A stretch of DNA of 64,000 bases from Parelaphostrongylus tenuis (GCA_019055375.1 JAHQIW010000706.1:46473-110472); one strand, 5' to 3'. Positions 45,003 through 59,116 are shown, numbered from the stretch's first letter. Notes: a model not told the origin generated them from the sequence alone. Numbers and translations: made by a program.

Positions 45003-45338
45003 GAGAATGTTCAAAGCTGTTTGACATTGCTCCGCCAGTAGCTTGCGTACGTTTCAACGGTATCGCCCGCTTCAACAGAGCCACACTTTCCACACTGAAC
45101 CCTGCTTTATAGCAAGGACGGGAGACGTTATAGTGATAACACATGATACTGTGCTATTACCACTTTGAGTTCAAGTCATAATACCCACAATATTATGTTC
45201 TATCACCAAGCATCACCCCATTCTTGCTGTAAGGTAGGGTTCACTGAGGGTCGTGTGGCTCTATTGAAGCGGGCGATACCGTCGGAACGCACACAAGCTA
45301 CAGACGTATCAACTTCAAATGGCCCTGAACATTCTTGC
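45003..45338. mobile_element. MITE-A foldback element (copy 2 of 4)
   Basis: Palindrome whose ends read 'cagtagcttgcgtacgtttc' on the left and 'aacgcacacaagctacagac' on the right, with 'ggtatcgcccgcttca' in the arms. Confidence 0.75.
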
Positions 45339-46934
45339 AAACTATTTTAAACGGTTATAGCAAAGTTCGAAAACAGTCTATTGGAAGCTGATGTCTGCAT
45401 GTGCAATTAATTGAGTGCTCTTTAATGTTCGCACAGAAAAAACATTACCAATAATTCACAATAAATATCCTTTTTTCTAACTATGAATATATATATCTGG
45501 CAGACTAAATGTTGATTCAAGTAAACATATCTGTTCAATTTGTGGGCAACCAACATCAGAGGGTATTAAAAACCTACAGATAGGTCAGTCGATGTCGAGG
45601 GAAGAGCACGAATGTATTGAGGACACCAGTAAGTGACCTATGTAGGTATCCATGAACGAACGTAATTGTTAATGTGGAAAAATTTTGATAACCTTCAATA
45701 TAAACATATGCTGAGCTCTTTTCTATCCGCATATAACTCTTTACGCCTGCTTACATGTTTTCATAAATGTTTAGGTATGTAAAATTGTCATCACGAATAA
45801 ATTGAAATATTTCATTAGACTAAATTTCACACAATGTGATAATGTTAATGCTGAGTAACATCATCAGGTAAATCGTGGTTTCCTTCTCTTTTTCTTGCTA
45901 CTGTCATCGTCTCGAGTTAATGACGCAACATCTCTGATATTTTGTTCCTCAAAATTGAAGCACACAGGCAAAATCAGTCACGTTTTAGGATAGTATTTTT
46001 CTCATAAAACGATTCTTGTTCATTAAAAGACGACAAATAAATAAGCGACCCCATTCGCTGAATAAGAACTTTTCGTAGGGGCGTAAGCAATCAATCGAAA
46101 GCATGAATCTCTGTACAGAGCGGAATGTGGCCTTTTTTGTATGATACTTTTATAACATTGTGAAATTTAAAAGAAAATAAACTTTTACACTGGCTTCGCA
46201 ATTCACCTATTACTTCGCTGAAAGTAAGAAAGGCACATGAACGTGTAGAGAAAGTCTTGTAGTATCGGGGTTATACGTTTAATCTGAAGTTTCTTTCAAA
46301 GCGGAGAAGTGATTCACAATTAAGTAACAAACGTCGCTTTTTCATATAGGAAAATCGATCGGTGATCGCAACAGCCTCCTTGTCGCTCCGCCCCGCGGCC
46401 CGTGAATTGTCGGAGAAGCACATGATCGCGTATGTGAATCAATCTTATTTTCCCTGATACACTTCAAAGAAACAGTCTTTCCAGAACATAAACGCGGCGT
46501 TGAAATCTTGAATCCTACGGTATCGAATGATAACTAGCAGTCTAAAGAAAGAGCTACGTCTTGCGAGAAAAATGCATGGGTGAAACTCAAAGCTTTTCCT
46601 CTTGCACGAACGTCCAAAAAAAATTTTCATAAAATTGGTCAGGTACCGCGCTAGCCAAAGATCTAAGATTTTGAATGACACTTATACTCTTGTGAAAAAT
46701 TCTTGTCCAGCGAATGGGGTCGAATATTTATTTGTCGCCTTATAATGGAGAAGTGCCGACAAAACTTTGCACGACTTTTAGTCCAAATCACTTAATCAAT
46801 GTGCATGAATCTCATAAGCATCGCCGCTATTGACGAAGTGTGACTTCATCCTTATGGGACGTTCTTCATAAGGAATCGTTAGCTTTCTGAAGACCTGCCT
46901 ATGAAGTACGTAAAAATTGTGTTGCCTACCTCAA

Positions 46935-47340
46935 CGATTGATCCTCCTTTGTTCCGCTTCCTGCTAACTATAATGAGACGAAGGTGGAGGTAATGGTCGA
47001 GGTGTTGGATGTTCCTGCGGTCTGGAAACATAGAAGGCAATTGTTAGCCGAGTTCTATGAGCTCGATAACGTAGACTGACGTTCAACAAACGCGTCCTGC
47101 ATGTACTATATGCGTCGAGATGGTACTTAACAGTTAATTTTTGCTTTGTCTGCTTTTTTAATATCTAATTCGTCATCACACATACTGTGTAGAATCTCAA
47201 CACTTCTTGCATTAACTTCGTTTTCTCTCATCTATAGGCCATTTTGGGTGCTATTTCGGCTACTGCCTGAGGATTTAATCGTCTTTGTAAATATCGTAGA
47301 ATGCTGTCGAGGAGATTTGCGATACCGGAAATAGCGAAGC
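46935..47340 (-). pseudogene. Pro-rich gene-family exons (inverted copy)
   Basis: The minus strand repeats the exon pair of 38.8-39.2 kb. The acceptor, the Pro-rich segment ('EHPTPRPLPPP', diverging afterwards) and the exon-1 codons can be recognised, but the exon-1 donor has decayed. Confidence 0.5.
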
Positions 47341-48143
47341 AAAAGCGTCCCCATGTGGACGAGGCGACGCTCTTCTACTATTCTTTCTTCACTCAGCATC
47401 CATAGTGGTATACTAAAACAAGTACCTAGGCGAGAAACACAGCACTACTGATGAAGAAAGCAAGAAAACTGAGTGTAGTATAAGGATGTTGGAGTAAATA
47501 AAGCAGTTCTCTTCGCAAATGCTCCCGCGGCGGCGGTTTATCCATGGAACACTTGAAAGGAATAAAACTAGTAAAGGTAGTCTATGAACGTTTTATTCTT
47601 ATTCGAAATTTCATATAAAATCCTAAAAAAAATTTCTAATAAACGGATAAATTATAATGGCAGTGAATTTTAAGAAAATATGAAAATGGAGTGGATTTGG
47701 AATGATTGTTTCTCACTTGTGGGTGGAGGAAGGAGCAGATGGACCGGTGTGAGTTTAGACCAGTTCGTCTTCTTTCCTATCCTTTACTTGATAGCGTAGG
47801 ATTCCTGCGTTTGCACTTTTCATACAGATAATTTTACTTGTGCTTCTTTCGAGTGTAGGAGTAATTTCGCTACCACGAAATTGTTATCGTGCTTCATCAT
47901 AAAGCTAACATTCGTAAGGGGATAGAGTGTGAGTCAGTTAATCTGCTACGTTTCTTCTTTCTCAATCATATTTCTTGCCGAACTGGAAAAGGCAGTACTG
48001 TGGCTACAGAAGAAAAGAATGAATGACTAGGAAAAGGAATGAAATTCCAACTTATTTTTCCACATGACTCGTCATCAAATTTTCTGTGCGGTTCCAAGCA
48101 CTTTCGCATACAATCCGTTTTTCGCAATCACAGGCCCCAGAGG

Positions 48144-48329
48144 TCACACGAAAAATTTACGAGTTCTTTCGACAGATGCTTGAGTTTCATCTTTTTCATG
48201 AATATCGTGAATTTGTTGTTGAGTTGAATCTCCTGTGATTTCTGGAGATGGCCGGAGCTGAGATGTTCCTACTTGGTTGCAAGAAAGTCCTGCGCAAAAG
48301 GGACGAACTGGCAGTTTCTTTCTTGGCAA
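48144..48329 (-). pseudogene. Decayed counterpart of the 29.5-29.8 kb exon
   Basis: Shares 'DSTQQQIHDIHEKDE' with copy 1, then changes frame and ends early. The upstream part is in another frame. Confidence 0.4.
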
Positions 48330-48919
48330 AGTGTGTCATTTATCATTCTGCTACATTTGTACTCGTAGAGGGTCAAATTAAGAGGAGTTAACTATATTCG
48401 CAGATGTGCAAACTGATATCTCTGTTCTTCATACTTTGCAAGATCTCATCACCTAACACGCTTTCTTAGGAACGGATTGTATTAACATCAACAGTATTCG
48501 CCGTTCTATAGTTTTAATTTGATTAGAATCTTGGAAAACCCACTCCCTTTCCCCATACTGCAGTTGTAATTGGGCTTTTTCTTAATTCGACTATGAACTC
48601 TGCTCTTCTTTAGTATTCAAGTGCTTGAAAGCCAAAGCAGTTTAGAGATCTAATCATTCTTCGTTCAAAAAAGGTGAGGGGAAGGAAGAGGGATGGAATA
48701 AAAAATCTTCTAACGATTTTTAATGGTAGTTCTTGGCTGACGTGTCGCTACTTGGTAGATAACGTCGATAATCCGCAAAATGTCACGATATCGACTAGAA
48801 GAGGCGGTCCGTTCTAATGTCTAAATCGAAATCGTATTCTGAATGGCAGATTCTATTTGTTCTATTAAGTGTTCTCATGAGTTTGGCGCTAGAGCAATAA
48901 ACACCAAATTTATTAATCA

Positions 48920-49556
48920 AAAGAAATTAAGTAGTTCAACAACTCTAATCAAAATATGAGCCATCAGCCTAACACATTTCTGCCATTTCCTAGGCGACAA
49001 TTCAGTAATTAATCAACCATGCTCATAGAACACTTCCTTCATAGTATCAAAAAAAGCCGTCAATCCTCGACGCTAATGATTATGTCTCGTAATTTCTTGC
49101 TCAAGAAGTGCTCTAGCGATCAAAAGAGGTGATAATCAGACGACGACAAGCCAGGACTATACGGCGGATGATACGCCCAACCCAATTCGGTCAACCTCCT
49201 CTTTGTCAGCTTGGCGACCTGCTTTTGTGTTATCCTCAAGCAGGATGATACCGTGGCGACTTCTACGTTGGTAGGGCCTGGTTGCAGTGGTTGAGGTGTG
49301 CACAATAGCGCTTGGTGATGATTGCCTCTCCGGCTGGCAGCAAGTCCCAGTGAATCGGCGCCGCCCGCCCAAAAGATGAAGAGGGCCTCTCGACTAATTT
49401 CACATGGACGTTCGGAGCGCAGCTGAACCTTCAAGATGGTGTTGTCCACGCGAAACTCATCGAGGAACTGAAACACTGTTTGCCTGAACACAACTCCGGA
49501 GCTTTTGAACGGTTGATGTTCTTGAAGGCGGTCCATACTTCGCGTCCCAATTTGTA
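48920..49556 (-). pseudogene. mariner transposase relic (copy 2)
   Basis: Same relic as at 30.4-31.0 kb: 'VFQFLDEFRVDNTILKVQLR', 'RPCEISREALFIFW', 'LTELGWAYHPPYSPGLSSSD' followed by YHLF. The longest frame, 49,120-49,536 (138 codons), joins the N- and C-terminal parts because the middle is deleted. Inactive. Confidence 0.85.
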
Positions 49557-49559
49557 GTT

Positions 49560-50192
49560 AACACCTGTCACCTGTATCACCTGTCGTCCCGTTGATCGTC
49601 GAGTGACTCGACCTGGTACCAGCAATACTTCCATTTTTTTCTTTCGCGCGCGTGAGTGACCCAGTGGTTTCTCCTCGCTCTAAACGATTCGCTGTGCATC
49701 ATATCTTTGTTCTATAGCTTTCGTGAAGAAATCGGACCATCGGGTCGGTGGTCTTCTTCGAAAGCGCTTGATGTCCCGAGGAATCCATTCGGTAACGGCT
49801 CTCGTCCATCGGTTGTCGTTGAAGAGCATCACGGGTCCGGCCCACCTTATTTTCGATATCCTGGGAGTGCAGAACGGCGTCTCTGATCTTCGATCTTTGA
49901 GGTAGGTCGGAATTTTTGGATCCCTTCTCTCATTTGCGAGGTACGGGATACTTTTATCGACCTTTCGACTGTGTGTTCAATAAAGTCGAGTGATCTTATA
50001 TGCTGCTTAGGTAGCGACCAGGTTTCTGCTGCCTACGTTAGGGCAGGGATAATCGTCGAATCGAAGAGGTGGACACGGAGTTGGATTAGATTCAATTAAA
50101 GACCAATCTTTCCACAGGCGCTATCGAAATCGGTCAGCATTTTCTCCACTTGGCTGATGTTTGGTATTATGAGGACGATAGTATCACCGGCG
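49560..50192 (-). mobile_element. RTE LINE, 5'-truncated copy (further deleted)
   Basis: Begins with the tail 'cacctgtatcacctgtcgtc' and ends at the same 'acgatagtatcaccgg' break as at 31.83 kb, but lacks about 180 bases around 50,090 that copy 1 has. Confidence 0.8.
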
Positions 50193-50339
50193 TTCGCCTT
50201 TTCCCTAGTCGGATTGACTCCAAAATTCCAAAATCTCGTGTTAATTGAAAAAAATCGACCTAGTGTTTATCTCGGCATTGACGGCTGATGTTATAAGTTT
50301 TAAGAATAGCACTTGTTTAGCTGAGTTGAAGAAGGGTGA

Positions 50340-50508
50340 GCAAAATGGGTGTCACTAGCGCAATGGGTTTGGGCAGGCGCCCTGGGATACAATGAGGTGC
50401 TGAGTTCAAGTCCCGCTTGACGCCTAGGCTTTGCACATCACTCTACACTACTGGGTTAATCTACAACATCATACCACCTCTAGAGGCGGGTAATTAAAAA
50501 GAAAAATT
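50340..50508 (+). mobile_element. tRNA-derived SINE, family 1
   Basis: Counterpart of 31,985-32,148. Box A has decayed ('tagcgcaatgggtttgggc'); box B is 'gagttcaagtccc'. The tail hairpin 'accacctctagaggcgg' is kept. Confidence 0.65.
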
Positions 50509-50629
50509 CTATTTGAAGGTATCGATAGCTGTTGTTGCGGTCGTTCGAAGGCTAGCTGACTAACGTATTGACTTTGCCCCTTTTGGAGCCTAATCACAGC
50601 CGTCAGTTCTGAATTCTATGCCTTGACAA

Positions 50630-50803
50630 TCAAAAAGAATTCGTTCCATTTAACCACTTTAGGCGGTGGTATGATGTCACAGATATACCTCTTGATGTGG
50701 AGCGATGTGCAAAAGTTTCGCTTGAGGCGGGACCCGAACCCGCATCTCCGCCTATCCGGAAACGCGTGCTCTAACCTGTTGCACTACTGACACCCATTTT
50801 GCT
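50630..50803 (-). mobile_element. tRNA-derived SINE, family 1 (reverse)
   Basis: Counterpart of 32,272-32,440, with good box B ('gcgggttcgggtccc') on the minus strand. Confidence 0.7.
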
Positions 50804-50830
50804 CACCACTTTCACCAAATTTTATGTTTC

Positions 50831-51193
50831 ATGGGTTCTGAGAATTACGAGCAAGTTCTGAAGAAGGCGAAGTTGCCTAGTCGTCAGCCAACGAGGCACA
50901 ACAACAACAACAACCGGCTGAATGAAAGGGTAGGCCTCAAGATTAGCGAAAGAAACGTTGTCATCATCTTAGCTTATTAACTGATTAGATCGTAGATCAA
51001 ACAGTTTCCAGTGGACAATGAAAGATTGAGGAAGCGAAGACGAAGAGGAGACCGGATGGAAAGAATGAATCATCATGCGAAATCGCGGACGAGTTCTCCC
51101 ATGACACTCAACCGTGCTCCATTGAAAACGCCGCGGCAGGTCCACCATTGGTCCTCACCAGTTGCTAAAATCGAAAAATACGATTTCTCTTAG
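50831..51193 (+). CDS. Two short basic ORFs (copy 2)
   Basis: 50,831-50,980 and 51,011-51,193 match the ORFs at 32.47-32.86 kb with one residue changed (Lys to Glu at position 4 of the first). One extra C after 'cggcaggtc' alters the end of the second frame. Function unknown; see the copy 1 entry. Confidence 0.25.
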
Positions 51194-51639
51194 GTTTACA
51201 TGCGAGGCGCTTAATCTTCGTTTGTAGCCTTGGGCTTCCTCTTGTCCTCTCCTGAATCTCAAATCTCGTTTTATCAAGCGTTCTCCTGAAAGCCACTGGA
51301 TCTGGTCCAACCCCAGACAGTTGTAGCCGATTTTAGGCGCTTGGAGTCGGATAGTCGCTGTATTTGTAAGTTGTTATGTATTTGCACTTCTTAATAGAAC
51401 GTCAAGGCAGTTCGGAGGCGCTGATTGCTAACATAACTTGGCCATGAGCAGGTGCGACTTGAGGCCAAAAACTCTCCGAATTTCCAATTTCGATCGTAAT
51501 TCTGCGTTTTTCCAGCGACGTCCTCGGCTCTAACTTTTAATAATTTAGTTCATAAAATCTCAAAATCGTGACATGAACACGATTTTCCGTAATTCTTGAT
51601 CGTAAGAAGTAATCCAATCTCAGTAAGCACCATCATTTG

Positions 51640-52290
51640 CAACTATCGATCGACCTCCGACGATGACGTCATCGACCCGGGGGACCGATCGATTTTGAGT
51701 CCTGCAACGACGGTTTGGAACCGCGAACGCGCGTCAGTTTTCTCGTTGGCATCCGGCCAAGCGCATGTGACTTGGCGCTTCTCTCAGAAGGAGCTCGTCA
51801 GTCGGTCAGTCGTCTCTCTACCAGTCGGTCGGTTGGGTGGGTGGTATGCCGTCCGATGACGTCAGACTTCCACAATTCTCTTGATCATCTTTCCTTTTTC
51901 CGTGTTTCTCTTTGTCAAGGAACTCCATCATACATGATGAATGCCTCTCATTAGAGCGAGGAAAGGTCCATATTTCCGATATTTCTTTCTTCTTCGTTTG
52001 TCTTTTGAAATGAGGAATCCAGTTCAATTATCGAATCGTCCGATTAGCAGAGGGGTTGATAATGGGACCCAAGAAATATTGATTAGGGTATTCTTAAGTG
52101 AAGTTCCCCCCCCCCCCCCCCCCAATCTATGTAGTGGACAGCATTCCGGCCTAGCTACACGGTCTTGTGGTGCCTTCTCGAAAAAAAAATTTTTTTGAAA
52201 TTAATCTTAGTTCTCTACTTAACGGGCTGGGGACTGCATTTTGAAGGAGTTTCAATCTCACTAGAGTTTAGATGAAAGCAGATAGATATA
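51640..52290. promoter_or_regulatory. Upstream region of the H3 variant gene with two TGACGTCA palindromes
   Basis: The octamer occurs at 51,664-51,671 and 51,857-51,864, at the same spacing (about 190 bases) as in copy 1. An 18-C run lies at 52,106-52,123, where copy 1 has only 'tttccc'. The 5' UTR intron acceptor 'tgattctatttgcag' is kept just before the ATG. The promoter itself could not be placed. Confidence 0.4.
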
Positions 52291-52294
52291 CATA

Positions 52295-52600
52295 GATAGG
52301 AGGAAGAAAGAGGGGGTGAGGGAGAAAAGAGAGAGAGATGGAGGAAGGGAGGGGTAGACGGAGGTGGGGGGGGGGGGGGTAGGGAGAAAGAGAGGTGGGT
52401 AGAGGGAGACGGGGAAGATGGTACGGAGAGAGAGAAGGGGTACAAGGAGAGGGAAAGAGAGGGTGAATGAGAGGGTTAGGGAGAGAGAGAGGGGCAGAGG
52501 GAGAGAAAGAGGTGGGTAGAGGAGAGAGGGGGAAGGGTGCACAGGGAGAGGGAGGGACAGAGGGGCATAGGGGAGGGAGAGAGGGAGAGAGATTGAGGAA
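52295..52600 (+). repeat. GA/GGA-rich low-complexity tract with a 14-G run
   Basis: About 300 bases of nearly pure purine sequence, including G(14) at 52,366-52,379. Roughly twice the length of the counterpart at 33.9-34.06 kb. Confidence 0.9.
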
Positions 52601-52767
52601 GTTCCGTTCTCTTGTGCCTGTATTGTGCCAAGTTTGTTTCTATTGACTTCTATTGATCGCCGCCTAGTCATTTGGTCTCCGTTTTTTCTCGTTTTTTGTT
52701 CGAAATTTCCTCTTTTTTCAACTTCATTGTGATTCTATTTGCAGTGAAAACTTTCATAATCTGCTTA

Positions 52768-54137
<1,370 letters not shown>

Positions 54138-54262
54138 GCTTTTGTAATCCCACATCATTCTTTCGTTACTGCGATCTCCACGTTATTGTGACTTTCCTGA
54201 GAAGTAGTGATTGGTGTCCCTTTGTATTTTTTGTTATCATTATCCCTGTGTATTCGTAATGC

Positions 54263-54268
54263 AATAAA
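54263..54268 (+). terminator. Poly(A) signal AATAAA of the H3 variant
   Basis: AATAAA 126 bases after the stop codon, in 'aatgcaataaagttttctga'. Conserved in copy 1 at 35,705-35,710. Confidence 0.7.
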
Positions 54269-54269
54269 G

Positions 54270-55850
54270 TTTTCTGAGAGACATGTTCGGTTGTTGTTCG
54301 ATTGTAATTAGCTAGCATTGAGGATGTAGATGATGGGAATCGCAGCTTCAATCAGAGGAGAGGAGAGGACTGAGGATACTGCGACATAAAGCCGTTGACG
54401 GGTATCACGGTGCGTTTATCTGTCGAGGATACTGGGGTTTACAAACTCGGTGAATGTATAGATTGAGAGATTGAATTGTGATAAGTATAGAATTGTTATC
54501 TAAGTATCTTCACAGTTGCCATAGGCAATTTTCCTCAATGCAGTAGACGTCATTGTGGGTCAGGTTATTTATTGAGACAGGTTTAACACGTGGGTCATCT
54601 CGTTATAAAGGTGTTGTGTTTTCTTACGTTCTTTGGTGTCTGAAAATCTCTATTTGATAAAGACGTTATGTCACTCCACAGTAGGCGAGCCTGTGGTTGC
54701 TAGAAGTATGTGATAAGATGCAGTTCTATCACTTGACCCTTTAGGGACGGCAATTGATCGATCGCATAGTGCAACTCGCAAGAGGCGCGCGATTTCCGCT
54801 ATTTAGTTAGGGATTTTACTCCATTAGGGAAGCGAAACCATAGGATCTTTGTGTTACTCCGTCATTCTATGATTTTTCTACATGGTCACAGGTTTCTCGT
54901 GTGCATAAAGCTTTTATGTACGACAAAAATTTTGAATGCAAAACGCATTCTTGTTTTCGCTCTTACAGCGTTCTGTGATTGCCTTCGAAAAATCAATTAT
55001 AGCATCGAAGTCCAAAATCGAGCATTTGAAGCAAACTGACTGCGGAACATTATTTTGTATCCGCTGCTACAACGTTATGAAAAGGCTTCTTCGAAAACCA
55101 AATATACTGTTGTCACTATAGAGATTAGGGCTTTCGAATGACTACCGAATGTTTTAGAGAAAAGTTCAGTCCAACGAGAAAGGCCTTCAAACAATCGTGT
55201 GCCTCAGCCCGCACACATCGATGCTCAGGGGTTGAAGGTATCTTGTAAGAGCAACTTCTAGTTAACCTCGGCATCGAAGTTCGTGTATGTAGATATCAAA
55301 CACCTTTCTCTAAGTCGGTTTGCAACAACGATTACAACGACTAGCAACCTCGCCAAGGCTCAAAGAACTGAGCTTTGGATATTTACACTTATAGATTGTT
55401 CTGATGATATTGATATATAATGATATGATATTCGTTGTTGGTGTGGTCGTATTCTGAGTTAGTAGTGATCACTGAGTGGTCTTCTTCGGCAGCTATTCTC
55501 GACACATGGCCCACCAAGAACAGTGAACCACTATGCTATTACATTATGTCGCCTCAATTGTAAGTTATACTCTGCAATCTATGGAAAATTAACGTGTGCT
55601 GAATGTTCATTCAAAACAACAGCTTTAAAACACTCATTTTCAAACTTAACCTTTTGCTAATTTTTTCATAATCTTCCTTTTCAAAGTGAGCACACTCCTG
55701 TTAATTGGTATTAGTTTGATCAAGTGCAGTAAGGATTCGATCAGGTTGATGTTTTTACTTTTGGGTCCGTCTAGGCTTAAGTAAGACACTTTAATCACTC
55801 ATAGACAATTCATTCCCAAATGCTTCTGGTTTTTGCGAACTTGTGCTTGC
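54270..55850. other. Duplicated intergenic DNA, no gene seen
   Basis: Matches 35,711-37,330 with many small differences. No frame is conserved between the copies, which argues against a gene here. Confidence 0.5.
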
Positions 55851-55855
55851 ATTTG

Positions 55856-56025
55856 TAAATGAGCGCATGTGGCGCAATGGCTAGAGGTGCTCTGCGTCGC
55901 ACATAAAGTCAATGTCTCGACCTCAGACGAAGTTAAAAACTGAAGAATGCTTGGCGTGTTTCTCAGGAAACAATGAGGTCGAGAGCTTTATACGCTTGTA
56001 CCTGAACAGAGCAATACACCCTGAT
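55856..56025 (+). mobile_element. SINE family 2, internally deleted
   Basis: Head 'ggcgcaatggctagaggtgc' and tail 'gagctttatacgcttgtacc' as in the 37.3-kb copy, but the central ~140 bases are missing. Confidence 0.6.
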
Positions 56026-56199
56026 CATTGTCCTGGAATCATATGCGGCTCGTTTCAGATGTTCCGCGTGTGAATCACATATGACTCATAATGTTGAAAA
56101 GGCTTACTTGTTGTTCAAATTCTGAGAAAGGTGCTAAATATTTTGGTGATCTGGACTCGATTCTGTGACCCTGTCTTTATTATAGCTTGATGTCGGTGA

Positions 56200-56640
56200 G
56201 TAAACCGCGAATATGATCAAAGCCACTATTGATCCAAATCGCTTCATCCGTAAGGGTTCCGATGCGAATTATAGGTTGTTTAAAAGCATTGATGTTCACA
56301 GCCAAACTCGTTTTGCCGAGAACGCCATCGTCGTCGGCTTTTCTCATATCGCAAGTTCGAGAAACGGTTCTTGTACGCTATCACAGACGGCAATTGATGA
56401 GCGCTCTCCTGTCACTCAACCTCTCCGATATCACTGTATCTAAACTTTTCAGCTTGCTTCACCAGATCCTTATCATTGGAGAACTCATTTGAATGATCGC
56501 GCATTGTAGGTAAAGTTCACCTTATTCCTTCCAAATTCAGGCAGCCTAGAATGGCCCAGAAATTTGAGCAAACCTTTTTGTCCCACTTAACACTGCCGCA
56601 TCGGAGGATCTCTTAACGTCAAAACATTAGGCCAATTTAA
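56200..56640 (-). pseudogene. RTE-type endonuclease relic (copy 2)
   Basis: The minus strand reads 'DDDGVLGKTSLAVNINAFKQ' then 'IIRIGTLTDEAIW', colinear with 'GVGVLVKSNLTVNIDSFEQ...TRIGRL' in the 12-kb RTE. It precedes nothing recognisable. This is an older RTE subfamily. Confidence 0.5.
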
Positions 56641-57129
56641 TTTGCTGTTTCTGGTCATGCGATATCCAACATGCCAAAGCATCAAACATTTGGGCATCTA
56701 CGTGAGTACAGGATGTATGTAACAGATTGGCGCACTGTAGGAAGAATCCGCAGTTGAAGGCATCCTTTTTTTAAGCAAGTACACATTCGTCATTCAATCC
56801 ATATTTTGGTCCCTGTCCAACACTCACAACGTTAGCGTCTAATTGCACGGATCTCCATTAAGTAAGACCTGTGAATCATTGACTCACCAATGAACTGCAG
56901 TGGGAAATTATCAAACGCTTAAGAGGGGTTGTTTTAATGGGCTTATCAATTCCAGGAAAAAGGATGCGGAAAATAAAATTGTCATTAATTATGGAGAGAG
57001 CATAGCGCAGTGAATAGTGATGTATTCTATCACGAAGAGAATTTCGCTCTCCTAACCCAACGCTCCCTCGCAAGTTCACAATCGGTCGCGTGAGCATCAC
57101 TATTCCCAAGATCGCAAGAATCGCCTGAA

Positions 57130-57497
57130 CATTATTTTACTTCACAAAAAAGATTAGATCATCAAGGAGCAGCCGAATTAACATCGGAAATGGCCTGTAG
57201 AGGATGAAAGCGAGAAAACGAAGCTAACATAAAAAGTGCTGAGAACCGCGATGACGGATTAGATATTAAAGAAGCGAAACAAACAAAAATTGACAGATAA
57301 TTTACATCTCGCCGCATACAACATACGTATGACGCATTCGTTGAACGTTAGCCCAGGTTGTCGAGCTCATAAAACTCGGATAACAATTGCCTTCTATGTT
57401 TCCAGACCGCAGGAACATCCAACACCTCGACCATTACCTCCACCTCCGCCTCATATAGAGTTAGCAGGAAGCGGAACAAAAGAGGATCATACGTAGA
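57130..57497 (+). pseudogene. Pro-rich gene-family exons (copy D)
   Basis: Exon 2 (57,405-57,497) reads 'RPQEHPTPRPLPPPPPHIEL' then 'AGSGTKEDHT'. The exon-1 donor has decayed ('gacagataattt'). Exon 1 retains 'NPQ'-like and 'KADKAKID'-like blocks with frame breaks. Confidence 0.5.
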
Positions 57498-57599
57498 GGT
57501 AGGCAACACAATTCTCACGCATTTCATAGGCAGGTCTTCAGAAAACTCACGATTCCTTATGAAAAACGTCCCATAAGGATGAGGTCACACTTCGTCAAT

Positions 57600-58415
57600 A
57601 GCGGCGATGCTTATGAGATTCATGCACATTGATTAAGTGATTTGGACTAAAAGTCGTGCAAAGTTTTGTCGGCACTTCTCCATTAGTAAGGCGACAAATA
57701 AATATCGACCCCATTCGCTGGACAAGAATTTTTCATAAGAGTGTTAGTGATCATTCAAAATCTTAGATCTTTGGCTAGCGCGGTACTTGACCAATTTTAT
57801 GAAAATTTTTTTGGACGTTCGTGCAAAAGGAAAAGCTTTGAGTTTCACCCATGCATTTTTCCTCGCAAGACGTAGCTCTTTCTTTAGACTGCTAGCTATC
57901 ATTCGATACCGTAGGATTCAAGATTTCAACGCCGCGTTGATTTTCTGGAAAGACTGTTTTTTTGAAGTGTATCAGGGAAAATAAGATTGATTCACATACG
58001 CGATCATGTACTTCTCCGACAATTCACGGGCCGCGGGGCGGAGCGACAAGGAGGCTGTTGCGATCACCGATCGATTTCCCTATATGAAAAAGCGACGTTT
58101 GTTACTTAATTGTGAATCACTTCTCCGCTTTGAAAGAAACTTCAGATTAAACCTACAATCCCGATACCACAAGACTTTCTCTACTTCATGTACCTTTCGT
58201 ACTTTCAGCGAAGTAATAGGTGAATTGCGCGTCAGGAGAAACTTTAATTTCTTTTGAATTTCACAGAGATATAAAAGTATCTTACAAAAAAAAAAGGCTA
58301 CATACCGCGCTGGCCAGAGATTCGTGCCTTCGAATGATTGCTTGCGCTCCTACTGAAAAGTTATTATTCAGTGAATGGGGTCTTTTAATGAACAAAAACC
58401 GATTTATAAAAAAAC
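57600..58415. repeat. Segment bounded by inverted ~150-bp repeats (copy D)
   Basis: Border repeats at about 57,640-57,790 (minus orientation) and 58,290-58,410 (plus). The enclosed frame 57,787-57,984 has 'KGKALSFTHAFFLARRSSFF', a diverged version of the 43.5-kb frame. Confidence 0.5.
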
Positions 58416-59116
58416 ACTTTCCTAAATTGTGATTGATTTTGCATGTCTAAATTGTGATTGATTTTGCCTGTATGCTTCAATTTTGAGGAACAAAATTTCA
58501 GAGATGTTGCATCATTAACTCGAGACGATGACAGTAGCAAGAAAAGGAGAAGGAAACCACGGATTACCTGATGATGTTACTCAGCATTAACATTATCACA
58601 TTGTGTGAAATTCAGTCTAATAAAAGTTCTAATTTGTTCGTGATGACAATTTTACATACCTAAACATTTATGAACACATGTAGGCAGGCGTAAAGAGTTA
58701 TATGTGGATAGGAAAGAATTCAGCATATGTTTATATTGAAGGATATTAAAATTTTTTCGACGTCAACAATTACGTTCGTTCATGGATATCTACAAAGGTC
58801 ACTTACTGGTGTCCCAATACATTCGTTGCTCTTCCTCTCGACATCAACTGACCTATCTGTAGTTTTCAATGCCTTGTGATGCTGGTTGCTCACAATTTGA
58901 ACAGATATGTTTATTTGGATCAACATTTAGCCTGCTAGATATATAAATACTTATATATATGTATTTATAGTTAGAAAAAAGGATATCTATTGTGAATTAT
59001 TGGTATTGTTTATTCTGCACGAACACTAGAGAACACTCAATTAATTGCACATGCTGACATCAGCTTTCATCAGACTGTTTTTCGAACTTCGCTATAACCG
59101 TTCAAAATGGTTTGCA

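Larger units (their letters stand above)
44598..47340 (-). repeat. Inverted segmental copy (partner 57.12-59.84 kb)
   Basis: Reads as the reverse complement of about 57,120-59,840. It includes the gene-family fragment at 44.6-45.0, MITE-A, the H-box-free AT-rich segment, the border-repeat segment (46.0-46.8) and the Pro-rich exons (46.9-47.34). It ends at 47,340 ('ataccggaaatagc'), and about 30 bases later unit copy 2 begins. Confidence 0.85.

Noticed and set aside
46445..46681. 78-codon minus frame as an independent gene
   Set aside because: It is the inverted duplicate of the 57,787-57,984 frame within the border-repeat segment.
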